Assembly: GCA_949283205.1 (NCBI GenBank)
Contig: CASDSD010000013.1
Span: 1-52,930, forward strand
Origin: an uncultured Alistipes sp.
GTDB lineage: Bacteria; Bacteroidota; Bacteroidia; Bacteroidales; Rikenellaceae
Reading direction: 5' to 3'
DNA: 52,930 bases
Shown: piece after piece, positions 16,071 through 25,244 of the stretch
Layout: every line of letters starts with the position of its first letter
How positions within the stretch are numbered: position 1 is the first letter of the stretch
Translations under genes and position numbers: made by a program
Notes under the pieces: model-generated
Told to the model about the DNA's origin: nothing
What the model saw: the letters and a program-made list of their open reading frames with translations, nothing else
Database searches by the model: none

Positions 16071-16991
16071 ATGAGAGAGGAATACAACGACTACGACGAT
16101 GCACGCTACGACGACGAGTACGACGATCAGATGCCAGACAACAAGGCCGTAAGGGGGTACCGTATTGTGATCATCATCCTGGCGGTCATTCTCGTAGCGC
16201 TCTCGGCACTCTATTTCCGCATCCACCGGCAGCAGCAGGCCGAATATGTCCTGCTCGAGGAGGATCGAGACAAGATCCAGAACGATCTGGACAGCCTCAT
16301 CGTGTCGTTCGACGACCTGAAGATACAGAACGACTCCATCGCCGCGAACCTCGACGAGGCCAACAAGCTCATGGAGCAGCTCAAGAACGAGCGGCGCCTC
16401 AACTATGCCAAGATCCGCGCCTACGAGAAGGAGGTCGGAACACTGCGCACCGTCATGCAGGGCTACATACGCCAGATCGACTCGCTCAATACGCTCAACA
16501 AGAAGCTCGCAAACGAGAACGTCAGCTACAAGAAGCAGATCTCGACGGCACAGCTGCGCGCCGAGATGGCCGAGGAGCGCGCCGAGGAGCTTAACAACAA
16601 GGTGCGTGTGGGCGCCGTCATCCGCGCCCGTGACATACGCCTCGTACCGCTCAACGCCAAGGACAAGGCCGTCACACGCGTCAAGGGCGCCTCACGCCTG
16701 CGTACAGACCTCGTACTCGCGGCAAACGAGCTGGCCGAACCGGGACAGAAGACCATATACGTATGCATAACCTCGCCCGACGGATATGTCCTCTCGACAC
16801 CCGAGGCGGCATCGTTCACCTTCGAGGGCGAACCCAAGATATACTCCGCCTCACGTGATGTGGAATATGACGGCAGCGACCTCGAGGTCAGCGTCTTCTA
16901 CAACGGCAGCGGCTTCACCGCCGGAACATACCACATCGAGCTCTACACGGACGGCCGTCTGATAGGTTCGACCGACGTGGCGCTGCGATAG
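16071..16991 (+). CDS. Membrane-anchored coiled-coil protein, function unknown
   Basis: 306 residues in three parts. Residues 1-26 are very acidic and Tyr/Asp-rich (EEYNDYDDARYDDEYDDQ). Residues ~29-50 form one membrane span (YRIVIIILAVILVALSALYF). Residues ~55-175 are a long heptad coiled coil (DRDKIQNDLDSLIVSFDDLKIQ, KKLANENVSYKKQISTAQLR in pieces). The C-terminal ~120 residues are a small beta domain with an Ig-like look (IRLVPLNAKDKAV, YVCITSPDGYVLSTPEAASF, YHIELYTDGRLIGSTDVALR). The layout is inner-membrane with a periplasmic rod. I recognise it only as a conserved Bacteroidales hypothetical; a cell-envelope role is inferred. Confidence 0.8.
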   Translation: MREEYNDYDDARYDDEYDDQMPDNKAVRGYRIVIIILAVILVALSALYFRIHRQQQAEYVLLEEDRDKIQNDLDSLIVSFDDLKIQNDSIAANLDEANKLMEQLKNERRLNYAKIRAYEKEVGTLRTVMQGYIRQIDSLNTLNKKLANENVSYKKQISTAQLRAEMAEERAEELNNKVRVGAVIRARDIRLVPLNAKDKAVTRVKGASRLRTDLVLAANELAEPGQKTIYVCITSPDGYVLSTPEAASFTFEGEPKIYSASRDVEYDGSDLEVSVFYNGSGFTAGTYHIELYTDGRLIGSTDVALR

Positions 16992-17015
16992 GCCGGAAGC
17001 GTAACCCGGAAGCAT

Positions 17016-17051
17016 AAAAGGCGGGACCCAAAACGAAGGGTCCCGCCTTTT
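17016..17051. terminator. Bidirectional terminator
   Basis: AAAAGGCGGGACCC (17016-17029) pairs with GGGTCCCGCCTTTT (17038-17051). The A and T ends let it work for both the plus-strand coiled-coil gene and the minus-strand antiporter gene. Confidence 0.9.
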
Positions 17052-17074
17052 CGATATCGCATATCGCCTTACGG

Positions 17075-18031
17075 CTACAGCGCCGCGATGAGCAAACCGG
17101 TATATGCGATATATGCCACCACCATGACGACACCCTCCGAACGGGTTATCATGCGCACCTTGTAGTATTTTCCCACCAAGAACATCAGCACCGACGCCCC
17201 GAGCAGCCACAACAGGTCGAAGTTCGTAATGCCGCCCAGCGGCAAGGGCGAGATCGTGGCACTGGCTCCCAGCACGAAGAAGACGTTGAAGAGGTTCGAG
17301 CCGATGACGTTGCCGATGGCTATCTCGGGGTTTTTCTTCATGGCCGCCACCACCGACGTGGCCAGCTCGGGCAGCGACGTGCCCATCGCCACAAGCGTAA
17401 GGCCTATGACCGACTCGCTCACGCCGAGAGAGCGCGCTATCTCGCTGGCGCCGTCCACGAAGAGAGAGCCGCCGCCGATCAATGCAGCCAGGCCGCCCAC
17501 GATATATGCCAGGCACCGCCACAGGGGCAGCGACCTGATCTCGGGCTGCTCCGCGGCATCGCCGTCGCGCGCAATGGCGAAGGTGTAACCCATGAATATG
17601 GCGAAGAAGCAGAGCATCAGCAGGCCGTCGGCACGGTTGATCACATTCTCGGGGCCGCTGCCCAGCAACACGTCGTTGGCGCATATCAGCAGCACCACGG
17701 ATGAAAGCACCGCCAGCGGTATCTCCTTGGTGAGCGTCGCGCGCGTGATGACGATGGGCGCGACAATGGCCGTGACGCCCACGATCATCAGGATGTTGAA
17801 TATGTTGCTGCCGACGACGTTGCCTATCGACAGCTCGGCATTGCCCTCGATGGCCGACAAGACGCTCACGGAGAGCTCGGGCGTCGAGGTGCCGAAAGCC
17901 ACCACCGTGAGTCCGATCACCATGGGCGATATGCGGAAACGGCGCGCCAGCGACGAGGCGCCGTCGGTAAGGAAGTCCGCTCCGAAGAGAATCAACGCCA
18001 GTCCGGCGAGAAGCAACAGTACATTCAGCAT
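17075..18031 (-). CDS. Calcium/sodium antiporter, YrbG/CaCA family
   Basis: 318 residues from the ATG at 18031; an in-frame TTG at 18067 would add 12 residues (FILIILKTLLP). The two inverted halves each carry an alpha-repeat: GLTVVAFGTSTPELSVSV with GNVVGSNIFNILMI, and GLTLVAMGTSLPELATSV with GNVIGSNLFNVFFV. About ten membrane spans are expected. The protein exchanges Na+ or K+ for Ca2+ across the inner membrane; the ion pair is inferred from the family. It stands alone, diverging from rpsP across a 353-bp region (18032-18384) that holds promoters only. Confidence 0.93.
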   Translation of the reverse strand: MLNVLLLLAGLALILFGADFLTDGASSLARRFRISPMVIGLTVVAFGTSTPELSVSVLSAIEGNAELSIGNVVGSNIFNILMIVGVTAIVAPIVITRATLTKEIPLAVLSSVVLLICANDVLLGSGPENVINRADGLLMLCFFAIFMGYTFAIARDGDAAEQPEIRSLPLWRCLAYIVGGLAALIGGGSLFVDGASEIARSLGVSESVIGLTLVAMGTSLPELATSVVAAMKKNPEIAIGNVIGSNLFNVFFVLGASATISPLPLGGITNFDLLWLLGASVLMFLVGKYYKVRMITRSEGVVMVVAYIAYTGLLIAAL

Positions 18032-18135
18032 AGGCAAGAGTGTTTTCAGTATAATCAGTATGAACAATATCCCTTTCTTCCCGGAGCAGCCCGCAGCGTC
18101 GGGCGTGGCGGCGGCAGCTCCGGAATTGCGCGCGG

Positions 18136-18143
18136 TAAAGATA
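18136..18143 (-). promoter_or_regulatory. Possible -7 element for the antiporter
   Basis: TATCTTTA on the minus strand, about 105 bp before the ATG at 18031. It differs from TAnnTTTG in the last base. Confidence 0.35.
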
Positions 18144-18315
18144 GTGAAAATATATCAAACGCGGCCAGCCGCACCGGCGGCGACACCCGCCGGCACGGGC
18201 TCCGCGCCTCCGCAACACCCCCGCGTTCGGGACCGGCACAGGCTCCGACGGCGGGACGGAACGGAAAATCAACGCATTTTTCGGGCGCGATGCGAATCTT
18301 TGCAAAAAAATTTCT

Positions 18316-18323
18316 TACCTTTG
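18316..18323 (+). promoter_or_regulatory. -7 element for rpsP
   Basis: TACCTTTG 61 bp before the rpsP ATG. A TTTG occurs at 18299-18302, but the spacer is only 13 bp. The leader after the box is AT-rich (TTATTATTAATCAACTAAAT), unlike the surrounding DNA. Confidence 0.55.
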
Positions 18324-18384
18324 CCCGACAAACCCGCCGTGTAGGGTTTTGCGTTTATTATTAATCAACTAAATTTTATAGCAA

Positions 18385-18924
18385 ATGGCTGTTAAAATTC
18401 GTCTGGCACGCCATGGTAAGAAGGGAGCCCCCTTCTATCATATCGTTGCCGCAGATAGCAGAGCGCCACGTGATGGTAAATTCATCGAGAAGTTGGGAAC
18501 CTACAACCCCAACACGAATCCTGCTACGATTGATCTGAAGTTCGACCGGGCTTTGGATTGGTTGCAAAAAGGCGCACAACCTACCGACACGTGTCGTGCC
18601 ATCCTCTCGTACAAGGGTGTTCTCTACAAGAAGCACCTTCTGGGCGGCGTAGCCAAGGGCGCTTTCTCGGAGAGCGACGCCGAGGCCAAGTTCAACAAGT
18701 GGATGACCGAGAAGGAGAGCAAGATCGCAGCCAAGGTAAACCGCCTGGCTACCGAGGCCAGGAACGCCGAGAAGGCCGCACTGGCTGCCGAGACCAAGGT
18801 CAAGGAGGATCGCGCCGCCGCAATAGCCGAGAAGAAGGCTGCAGCGGAGGCAGCCGCCGCCGAGGCCGCAGCGCAGGCTGCAGCAGAGGAGGGCGCCGAG
18901 GCCGCCGAGACTCCCGCGGAGTAA
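18385..18924 (+). CDS. rpsP: 30S ribosomal protein S16 with long Ala/Glu/Lys-rich tail
   Basis: 179 residues. Residues 1-80 are the S16 fold ([31 protein letters not shown] in pieces, [11 protein letters not shown]). The remaining ~100 residues are a charged helix ([25 protein letters not shown]) that more than doubles the length of typical bacterial S16; long tails of this kind are usual in Bacteroidetes. S16 is an early-assembly 16S rRNA-binding protein. Codons here are less GC-biased than in neighbouring metabolic genes, consistent with high expression. A strong terminator separates it from rimM. Confidence 0.96.
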   Translation: MAVKIRLARHGKKGAPFYHIVAADSRAPRDGKFIEKLGTYNPNTNPATIDLKFDRALDWLQKGAQPTDTCRAILSYKGVLYKKHLLGGVAKGAFSESDAEAKFNKWMTEKESKIAAKVNRLATEARNAEKAALAAETKVKEDRAAAIAEKKAAAEAAAAEAAAQAAAEEGAEAAETPAE

Positions 18925-18948
18925 CCCGCAGGGGCGATACTGCAAACT

Positions 18949-18982
18949 TACCCTTGCGGCACCTCCGCAAGGGTATTTTTTT
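18949..18982 (+). terminator. Strong terminator after rpsP
   Basis: TACCCTTGCGG (18949-18959) pairs with CCGCAAGGGTA (18965-18975), followed by seven T. It may attenuate read-through into rimM, which starts 33 bases further on. Confidence 0.9.
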
Positions 18983-19014
18983 GTTCCCGCCACATTCCGA
19001 ATGCCAGCAATACC

Positions 19015-19560
19015 ATGAAAAAGAATAACGACCGCGACATTACACCGCACGACGGAGAGACCTTCGAGAGCGTCGCCCGCGTGACGAAGCTCTTCGGCGG
19101 CAGCGACGGCGGAGGCGTCGTCCTCTCGCTCTACGACACCTTTCCCGAGGAGTTCGACCCGGCGTCGGAACCGCTCTTCGTCGAGATCGACTCGCTCGAC
19201 GTACCCCTGTGGTGCGGCAGCTTCGAGCGGCGCGGCGCCAGCGGCGCCGTGGTCTGCTTCGACGACTTCGACACGCCGCGCCGTGCCGAGGAGCTCGTGG
19301 GGCGCGAGCTGCGCATCCCCGTCGAGACGGAGCAGGACGACGAGTTCTACCTGGAGGATCTCATAGGTTTCACCGTCGAGGCGGCGGGGCGCCGCGGCGC
19401 CATCACCGACTACTACGACAGCGACGCCAACCCACTCTTCGGCATAGACTTCGGCCAGGGCGAGCGGCTCATCCCCGCCGTCGAGGAGTTCATCGCCTCG
19501 ATCGACTTCGAGCGCCGACACATAAGGATGGTGCTGCCCGAGGGGCTGCTCGAACTGTGA
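19015..19560 (+). CDS. rimM: Ribosome maturation factor RimM
   Basis: 181 residues. RimM binds S19 and helps 30S head maturation. The N-terminal barrel (ESVARVTKLFGGSDGGGVVLSLYD, PLFVEIDSLDVPLWCGSFERRG) and the PRC-barrel-like C-terminal half (YLEDLIGFTVEAAGRRGAITDYYD, NPLFGIDFGQGERLIPAVEEFI, MVLPEGLLEL) are diverged but in the expected order. The position directly after rpsP is the common arrangement and supports the call; trmD, often next, is absent and a convergent fucosidase gene follows. Confidence 0.9.
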   Translation: MKKNNDRDITPHDGETFESVARVTKLFGGSDGGGVVLSLYDTFPEEFDPASEPLFVEIDSLDVPLWCGSFERRGASGAVVCFDDFDTPRRAEELVGRELRIPVETEQDDEFYLEDLIGFTVEAAGRRGAITDYYDSDANPLFGIDFGQGERLIPAVEEFIASIDFERRHIRMVLPEGLLEL

Positions 19561-19583
19561 CACACCCCGTCCCTAACAATACA

Positions 19584-19615
19584 GGCGGCGCCCCGGTATC
19601 GGGACGCCGCCTTTT
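19584..19615 (+). terminator. Terminator between rimM and the convergent fucosidase gene
   Basis: GGCGGCGCCCCG (19584-19595) pairs with CGGGACGCCGCC (19600-19611) with one mismatch, followed by TTTT. Confidence 0.75.
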
Positions 19616-19637
19616 CCGTTTCGGCTCTGGATGCCGA

Positions 19638-21071
19638 TCAATATACGGCTATGCGCTCGATGGCGAGCGGACCGCGCGCGTCGGTGAAACGCACGCGCAG
19701 AGCCGTGGTCTCGGCGCCGCCCAGAGGCAGGATGCGCTTGTAGCCGACAGTCGTGCCCTCGGCCGCCTTGCGCCATGCGCCGTTCTCCAGCACATCGACC
19801 TCGAACGAGCGCACGCGCTGCCCCAGTTCGATATGCTCCTGTATCGATACGTAGTTCATCTTCTGCGGCTCGTTCCACGTAAGCGTCACGTCGCCCGTGG
19901 TCGTATCGTCGGCCGTCGCCCAATATCCGTTGCCAGCCTCGCCGATCACCTTCGCGGCATCGTAACCGCGGCCGCGCGACGACGACGCCTCGGCCTTCGC
20001 CCCTTCGGCCAGATCGCGGGCAAAGGTCTCGTCTACCATCCTGCGCCACGCCATGAGCGACGCCACATCCTCCTCGGGAATACGGCCGCGCTTGTCGGGC
20101 GCGAGGTTCAGCAGCAGCGTGCCGCCGCGCCCCACCGACGTGAGGTATATGTCGAAGAGCTGTTCCGGTGTCTTGGGTTTCTGGTCGGCATGGTAGAACC
20201 ACCCCGGACGTATCGAGACGTCAGCCTCGGCCGGGGCCCAGCGGTTGCCGTCCTCCATGCCGTGCGTGAGCACCTCCACGTCGTCGTGGCCGCCCGGGTA
20301 GAGCTTCTCGGGCGTGGCCATGCACCAGTTGGTCTCGGCGATGACGCCGCGCTCGTTGCCGCACCAGCGGGCATCGGGCAGCGACGAACTCCACACGACG
20401 GTCTCGGGCGAGAGCTCGCGGATGATCTCCACAACCTTCGGCCAGTCGTAATAGAGGTATCCCGACTCGAGGATGCGAGTCTCGTTGGCGCCGCCGTAGT
20501 AACCGTCGCCGCCGTTGGCGCCGTCGAACCACATCTCGAAGACGGGACCGTAGGCCGTGAGCAGCTCGCGCAGCTGGTTGCGGTAGTACTCGAGATAGGC
20601 ATCGGTACCGTAGTCGGCATGGTTGCGGTCCCACGGCGAGAGATATATTCCGAACTTGATGCCCTGGCGACGGCACGCCTCCGCAACTTCGCCCACGATG
20701 TCGCCCTTACCCTGCTTGTAGGGCGAGTTCTTCACCGAGTGCTCGGTATAGGCGCTGGGCCAGAGACAGAAACCGTCATGGTGCTTGGCCGTGAGGATCA
20801 GCCCCTTCAGGCCGGCATCCTTGACGATCTTCACCAGGGCGTCGGCATCGAAGTCCGTGGGGTTGAAGACCGACTCCGGCTCGTCGCCGTAGCCCCACTC
20901 TCGGTCGGTGAAGGTGTTTACGGTAAAGTGTACGAAGGCATACTGCTCCATGCGGTGCCATTCGAGTTGGCGCGGCGCCGGCACCACGCTCATGGGCGCA
21001 GGCGGCTCGGGAGCACAGCCCCACAGCAGCGCGGCCGCAAGGGCCGCAAGGGTAAGGTGTTTCATGGTCAT
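19638..21071 (-). CDS. GH29 alpha-L-fucosidase lipoprotein with C-terminal F5/8-type domain
   Basis: 477 residues (a Met three codons in could also start). The signal ends LLWGC with the lipid Cys at residue 19. The GH29 barrel shows FNPTDFDADALVKIVKDAG, LTAKHHDGFCLWPS and the nucleophile region FEMWFDGANGG (Asp183), then DARWCGNERG and LNLAPDKRGRI. Residues ~350-477 form a jelly-roll of the F5/8/CBM32 kind (ATADDTTTGDVTLTWNEPQKMNYV in pieces). It releases alpha-linked fucose outside the cytoplasm. Its ATG shares a base with the YgiQ stop (TAATG), so the two are translationally coupled. Linkage preference cannot be read. Confidence 0.94.
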   Translation of the reverse strand: MTMKHLTLAALAAALLWGCAPEPPAPMSVVPAPRQLEWHRMEQYAFVHFTVNTFTDREWGYGDEPESVFNPTDFDADALVKIVKDAGLKGLILTAKHHDGFCLWPSAYTEHSVKNSPYKQGKGDIVGEVAEACRRQGIKFGIYLSPWDRNHADYGTDAYLEYYRNQLRELLTAYGPVFEMWFDGANGGDGYYGGANETRILESGYLYYDWPKVVEIIRELSPETVVWSSSLPDARWCGNERGVIAETNWCMATPEKLYPGGHDDVEVLTHGMEDGNRWAPAEADVSIRPGWFYHADQKPKTPEQLFDIYLTSVGRGGTLLLNLAPDKRGRIPEEDVASLMAWRRMVDETFARDLAEGAKAEASSSRGRGYDAAKVIGEAGNGYWATADDTTTGDVTLTWNEPQKMNYVSIQEHIELGQRVRSFEVDVLENGAWRKAAEGTTVGYKRILPLGGAETTALRVRFTDARGPLAIERIAVY

Positions 21072-22876
21072 TATCGTTTAGGTTTGGTCTTTACGATCAT
21101 ACGGTTCGGCACAGGGCGCTTTGCGGCCGCCGCACTCCGGCTGCCGCGGTGACCGCCGCCGCGCGCACGGCCTTCGTCCCGACGGAAAAAGTAGGCCTTC
21201 TGCCGCCGTTTCTCCTCCTGCGTGCGCGCCACGTATACCTCCCTGCCCGTATATGGGTCCTCCCCCGTGTAGAACATCACCGACGAGAGGGTCATGGGCG
21301 TGGGTGTCAGGTCCTGCACCTGCTCCAGATCGAAGTGCAGCCGCCCGAGTACCTTCTCCGCCAGCGCCTGCATGTCGCACTCGCGGCACCCGGGGTGCGA
21401 CGAGATGAAGTACGGAATGAGCTGGTAGCGCAGGCCGTTGTCGGAACATATGCGGTGAAAATCGCGGTTAAGCTGCTCGAACATCCCGAACGGCGGCTTG
21501 CGCATGAGCGCCAGCACGTGATCCTCCGTGTGTTCGGGCGCAACCTTCAGGCGGCCCGAGGTGTGGTGGAGTATTACGGTCTCGAGGTATGGCGACTCGT
21601 CGAAGAGGTCGTAGCGTATGCCGCTCGAGACAAAGGCCTTCTTCACACCCTTCACGGCACGTATCCGCTCATATAGCGCCAGCAGCCGCGTGTGGTCGTT
21701 GTCGAGGTTCGGGCAGCGCCGCGGATGGAGGCACGACGGCCGCACACACCGGCGGCACAGCTCCCTGTCGCGGCCGCCCATGCCGTACATGTTGGCCGAG
21801 GGGGCCCCGATATCGGATATGTAGCCGCGGAAGTCGGGCATGCGCACCACCTTCTCCACCTCGGCCATGATCGACCTCTCGCTGCGCGAGTTGACGAACT
21901 TGCCCTGGTGTGCCGAGATGGTGCAGAACGCGCAGCCGCCGAAGCAGCCGCGGTGTATGTTGATCGAGTGCTTTATCATCTCCCAGGCGGGGATGTCGCC
22001 GCGCCCCTCGTAGCGCGGGTGCGGCGCCCGCTCGTAGGGCAGGTCGAACGAGTGGTCCAGCTCCCCGGTCGTGAGCGTGGTATTTGGCGGCGTCACCACC
22101 ACATAACGGTCTCCCACGGCCTCCACGAGCGTAGTCTCGGTCTCCATGCAGTTGCTCAGGCGCTCCTCCGTGACGAAGTTGCGCCCGAAGGCACGCTTGT
22201 CGCGGCAGCACTCCTCGTAGGAGGCCAGATGCACCGTCGTCGCGGGGTCGAGGCGCGCGACATACTTTTCGTCGGCCAGGAACGCCACCTGCCGCAGCTT
22301 GCGCAGCAGCTTGGCGTTGTAACCGTTGCGCATCGCCTTGGCCACCTGCTGCACGACCCTCTCGCCCATGCCGTAGATGACCAGGTCGGCACCGCTGTCG
22401 ACAAGGATCGAGGGATGGAGCGAGTCGCTCCAGTAGTCATAGTGTGTGAGCCGCCGCAGCGACGCCTCAATACCGCCCGCAACCACAGGCACATGCGGGA
22501 AGAGGCGTTTCAGGATGCGGCAGTATGTCGTCACCGCGCGGTCGGGGCGGAAGCCCGCCTTGCCGCCCGCCGTATAGGCGTCGTCGCTGCGCAGGCGCAG
22601 ATTGGCCGTATAGTGGTTCACCATCGAGTCCATCGCCCCCGCCGTCACCCCGAAGAAGAGACGCGGCGTCCCCAGCTTGGTGAAGTCGCGCAGGTCGTCC
22701 CGCCAGTTGGGCTGCGGCACGATGGCCACACGGTAGCCCTCGGCCTCGAGCAGACGCCCTATGACCGCCGCCCCGAAGGCCGGATGGTCGATATATGCGT
22801 CGCCCGAGAAGAGGATCACGTCCAGATAATCCCATCCCCGCTCGCGCACCTCCCTTATCGACGTCGGCAAAAACAT
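21071..22876 (-). CDS. YgiQ family (UPF0313) radical SAM protein
   Basis: 601 residues from the ATG at 22876 (MFLPTSIREVRERGWDYLD), the standard N terminus of the family; the frame extends upstream but that part is not conserved. An N-terminal domain (DVILFSGDAYIDHPAFG, GVTAGAMDSMVNHYTANL) precedes the radical SAM core with HRGCFGGCAFCTISAHQGK (CxxxCxxC). A Cys-rich patch follows (CRRCVRPSCLHPRRCPNLD). The tail is basic (KRPVPNRMIVKTKPKR). The reaction is not known to me. It lies 101 bp after the pseudouridine synthase and is coupled to the fucosidase. Confidence 0.93.
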   Translation of the reverse strand: MFLPTSIREVRERGWDYLDVILFSGDAYIDHPAFGAAVIGRLLEAEGYRVAIVPQPNWRDDLRDFTKLGTPRLFFGVTAGAMDSMVNHYTANLRLRSDDAYTAGGKAGFRPDRAVTTYCRILKRLFPHVPVVAGGIEASLRRLTHYDYWSDSLHPSILVDSGADLVIYGMGERVVQQVAKAMRNGYNAKLLRKLRQVAFLADEKYVARLDPATTVHLASYEECCRDKRAFGRNFVTEERLSNCMETETTLVEAVGDRYVVVTPPNTTLTTGELDHSFDLPYERAPHPRYEGRGDIPAWEMIKHSINIHRGCFGGCAFCTISAHQGKFVNSRSERSIMAEVEKVVRMPDFRGYISDIGAPSANMYGMGGRDRELCRRCVRPSCLHPRRCPNLDNDHTRLLALYERIRAVKGVKKAFVSSGIRYDLFDESPYLETVILHHTSGRLKVAPEHTEDHVLALMRKPPFGMFEQLNRDFHRICSDNGLRYQLIPYFISSHPGCRECDMQALAEKVLGRLHFDLEQVQDLTPTPMTLSSVMFYTGEDPYTGREVYVARTQEEKRRQKAYFFRRDEGRARGGGHRGSRSAAAAKRPVPNRMIVKTKPKR

Positions 22877-22977
22877 ATTTCGTGATTTTTTCGGTGAATC
22901 GTCCGGGGCCCTCGTCCCCTCAACCCAAATATAACATATAATACCGGGATTTGCAACCGCCCGCCGCAATTGCGGCC

Positions 22978-24198
22978 CTACTCCTCGTACATGCCGCGGG
23001 CGGCGACGTAGCCGTCCCACTTGGCGATGACGGAGCGGAAATCCTCCGGAAGCTCGCTCTCGAAGATCATCTCGCGGCCCGTCGCGGGATGCACGAAACC
23101 CAGCGAACGCGCATGCAGCGCCTGCCGCGGCAGCAGCGCGAAGCAGTTCGAGATGAACTGACGGTATTTCGAGAAGGTCGTACCCTTCAGTATGCGGTCG
23201 CCGCCGTAACGCGGGTCGTTGAACAAAGGGTGGCCCTGCCACGCCATGTGGACGCGTATCTGGTGCGTGCGCCCCGTCTCGAGACGGCACTCCAGGAGCG
23301 TCACATACCCGTAGCGCTGCAGTACGCGGTAGTGCGTCACGGCGTGCTTGCCCTGCGAGCCGTCGGCGAAGACGTGCATCAGCATCCTGTCGCGCGGGTC
23401 TCGCCCTATGTTGCCCGTGATCGTACCCTCGTCCTCCTCGAAGTTGCCCCACGCCAGCGCCACATAGCGGCGGTGGATCGTGTGGTCGAAGAACTGCTTG
23501 GCCAGGCGCACGTGCGCCAGTTCGTTCTTGGCCACGACAAGCAGCCCCGACGTATCCTTGTCGATACGGTGTACCAGCCCCGCACGCATGTCACCCTCGC
23601 GGAACATCTCCAGATGGCGCAGGTGGTAGGCCAGGGCGTTCACCAGCGTGCCGCTGTAGTTGCCGCACCCGGGATGCACCACCATCCCCGCAGGCTTGTT
23701 CACTATAAGCAGGTCGTCGTCCTCATATACTATGTCCAGAGGTATCGCCTCGGGAACGATCTCCACCTCCCGCTTCGGATAAGGCATGACGAGCGTGATA
23801 CGGTCCTGCGGCTTCACCTTGTAGCTCGCCTTCGCCGGCACGCCGTTCACCAGGATGCTGCCGTTGTCGGCCGCCGTCTGTATGCGGTTGCGCGAGCAGT
23901 GCTCCATGCGGTCCACAAGGAACTTGTCGAGGCGTATCATCGACTGCCCGCGGTCGACCGTGATGGCGAAGTGCTCGTACCGCTCCCCGCCAGCAGCGCC
24001 CGCAGCGAAACCGTCGTCGAAGTCATCGCCGTCCCCGAGGTCGTCTATGTCGTCCCCGTCCGGTCCGGGATAAGGCACCTTTTCCGCCTCTGCCCGCTCC
24101 TCCGGCACCGGCCCGACCTCCATACGGCCCTCCGGCATGCCGTCCCGCCGTACGGCAACATCTTCACCGGCATCCTTACGCTCCATATCCTCACGCAT
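22978..24198 (-). CDS. RluA/RluD-type 23S rRNA pseudouridine synthase with acidic N-terminal extension
   Basis: 406 residues, ~80 more than E. coli RluD. Residues 1-70 are very acidic (DGDDIDDLGDGDDFDDGFAAG) and probably disordered. An S4 RNA-binding domain follows (IRLDKFLVDRMEHCSRNRIQ), then the catalytic domain with AGLVHRIDKDTSGLLVVAKN (catalytic Asp in RIDKDTSG) and LETGRTHQIRVHM. The likely target is U1911/1915/1917 of 23S rRNA, inferred from the family. It is 11 bp from the PASTA gene upstream on the same strand, so the two are co-transcribed. An alternative start is the ATG at 24186. Confidence 0.93.
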   Translation of the reverse strand: MREDMERKDAGEDVAVRRDGMPEGRMEVGPVPEERAEAEKVPYPGPDGDDIDDLGDGDDFDDGFAAGAAGGERYEHFAITVDRGQSMIRLDKFLVDRMEHCSRNRIQTAADNGSILVNGVPAKASYKVKPQDRITLVMPYPKREVEIVPEAIPLDIVYEDDDLLIVNKPAGMVVHPGCGNYSGTLVNALAYHLRHLEMFREGDMRAGLVHRIDKDTSGLLVVAKNELAHVRLAKQFFDHTIHRRYVALAWGNFEEDEGTITGNIGRDPRDRMLMHVFADGSQGKHAVTHYRVLQRYGYVTLLECRLETGRTHQIRVHMAWQGHPLFNDPRYGGDRILKGTTFSKYRQFISNCFALLPRQALHARSLGFVHPATGREMIFESELPEDFRSVIAKWDGYVAARGMYEE

Positions 24199-24209
24199 CG
24201 CTGCCGCCG

Positions 24210-25223
24210 TTAAAAGAATTCATCCTCGTCGGTCTCGGTGACGCTCTCATGCAGCGCGCCGCTCTCGCGCAGCGCCCGCACCACATCGTCACGCTCCGCC
24301 TGCTCGAGCGAGTCCTGCCGCTCCTGTTCCTCCAGAAGCCGCTGCTCGGAGAGCTCCCTGGCCACCTTGTCGGATGCCGCGCTGTTCTTCTCCACGGTCT
24401 CCTCGTCGAGCGTAAGCCACAGGTCCACCGCCGCCCCCAGCGACGCCGAGGCGTTGTGCGGCACCGACTGGCGGTAGACGCGCGCATCCTTCTCGTTCAG
24501 CAGGTCGATACCCTCGTCGAAGGTAACCTTGCCCACGTTGAGACCCTCCTCCCACAGGCGGCTCTTGGCCGACTGCAGGCTCTGGCCTATCGCCTTGGGC
24601 ACGATCGTGGTGCCCTTGTCGGGCTCCATGCCCACGCGCAGCGTCACGCCCGACCCCATCTCTATCTCCAGAGACGACGTACGCGACACCTCCTCGTTGC
24701 CCACGAACTCCGCCAGCACGTAGTTCGTCGCCATATCCTCGACATATACCAGCTTCTCGATCTCCAGGCCCGCCACCTCGAGCATGTTCTTCGCCTGACG
24801 CAGGCTGCGCCCCGCAACATAGGGCACCTTCACGCTCTTCTGGCGGAACGAGTTGATCGTGACATACACCTTGCGCCCCGCCTTCACCTCGACACCCTCC
24901 ACGGGCAGCTGGTCCAGCACGATGCCCCCGTCGTACGTGGGCACATAGAGCGAGTCGTTGATGACGATCTTCAGCCCCTTGTCGTGCGCCAGACGCTCGG
25001 CATCGGTGAGCGTGATGCCCGTGAAGTCGGGCACCGTGCGGTGCGTGCCGTGGCGCGTGATGATCATCATCAGCAGGCTGCACGCAGCCGTTATGGCCAC
25101 CAGTATCAGCACGATGGACACCACATTGTAGGCTATGGGCGACTGCCGCAGCCGTTCTATCATGCCGTCGATGCCGCCGCTGCGCTTGCGGTCCCTGCGC
25201 GTATCCGTTTTACGTTTTTCCAT
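24210..25223 (-). CDS. Membrane-anchored PASTA-domain protein
   Basis: 337 residues. A basic N terminus (MEKRKTDTRRDRKRSG) precedes one membrane span at ~32-54 (YNVVSIVLILVAITAACSLL). Three PASTA repeats follow: RTVPDFTGITLTDAERLAHDKGL, VKVPYVAGRSLRQAKNMLEVAGL and TIVPKAIGQSLQSAKSRLWEEGL (first strands only). A Glu/Gln-rich tail ends TDEDEFF. There is no kinase or transpeptidase domain, unlike Gram-positive PASTA proteins; stand-alone forms are common in Bacteroidetes and probably bind cell-wall material. It lies between mqnE (21 bp) and the pseudouridine synthase. Confidence 0.93.
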   Translation of the reverse strand: MEKRKTDTRRDRKRSGGIDGMIERLRQSPIAYNVVSIVLILVAITAACSLLMMIITRHGTHRTVPDFTGITLTDAERLAHDKGLKIVINDSLYVPTYDGGIVLDQLPVEGVEVKAGRKVYVTINSFRQKSVKVPYVAGRSLRQAKNMLEVAGLEIEKLVYVEDMATNYVLAEFVGNEEVSRTSSLEIEMGSGVTLRVGMEPDKGTTIVPKAIGQSLQSAKSRLWEEGLNVGKVTFDEGIDLLNEKDARVYRQSVPHNASASLGAAVDLWLTLDEETVEKNSAASDKVARELSEQRLLEEQERQDSLEQAERDDVVRALRESGALHESVTETDEDEFF

Positions 25224-25244
25224 ATCTTCCGTTATCTCTTCGTA

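Noticed and set aside
22877-23452. Upstream extension of the YgiQ gene
   Set aside because: It lies antisense-frame within the pseudouridine synthase gene and has no family similarity; MFLPTS at 22876 is the family start.
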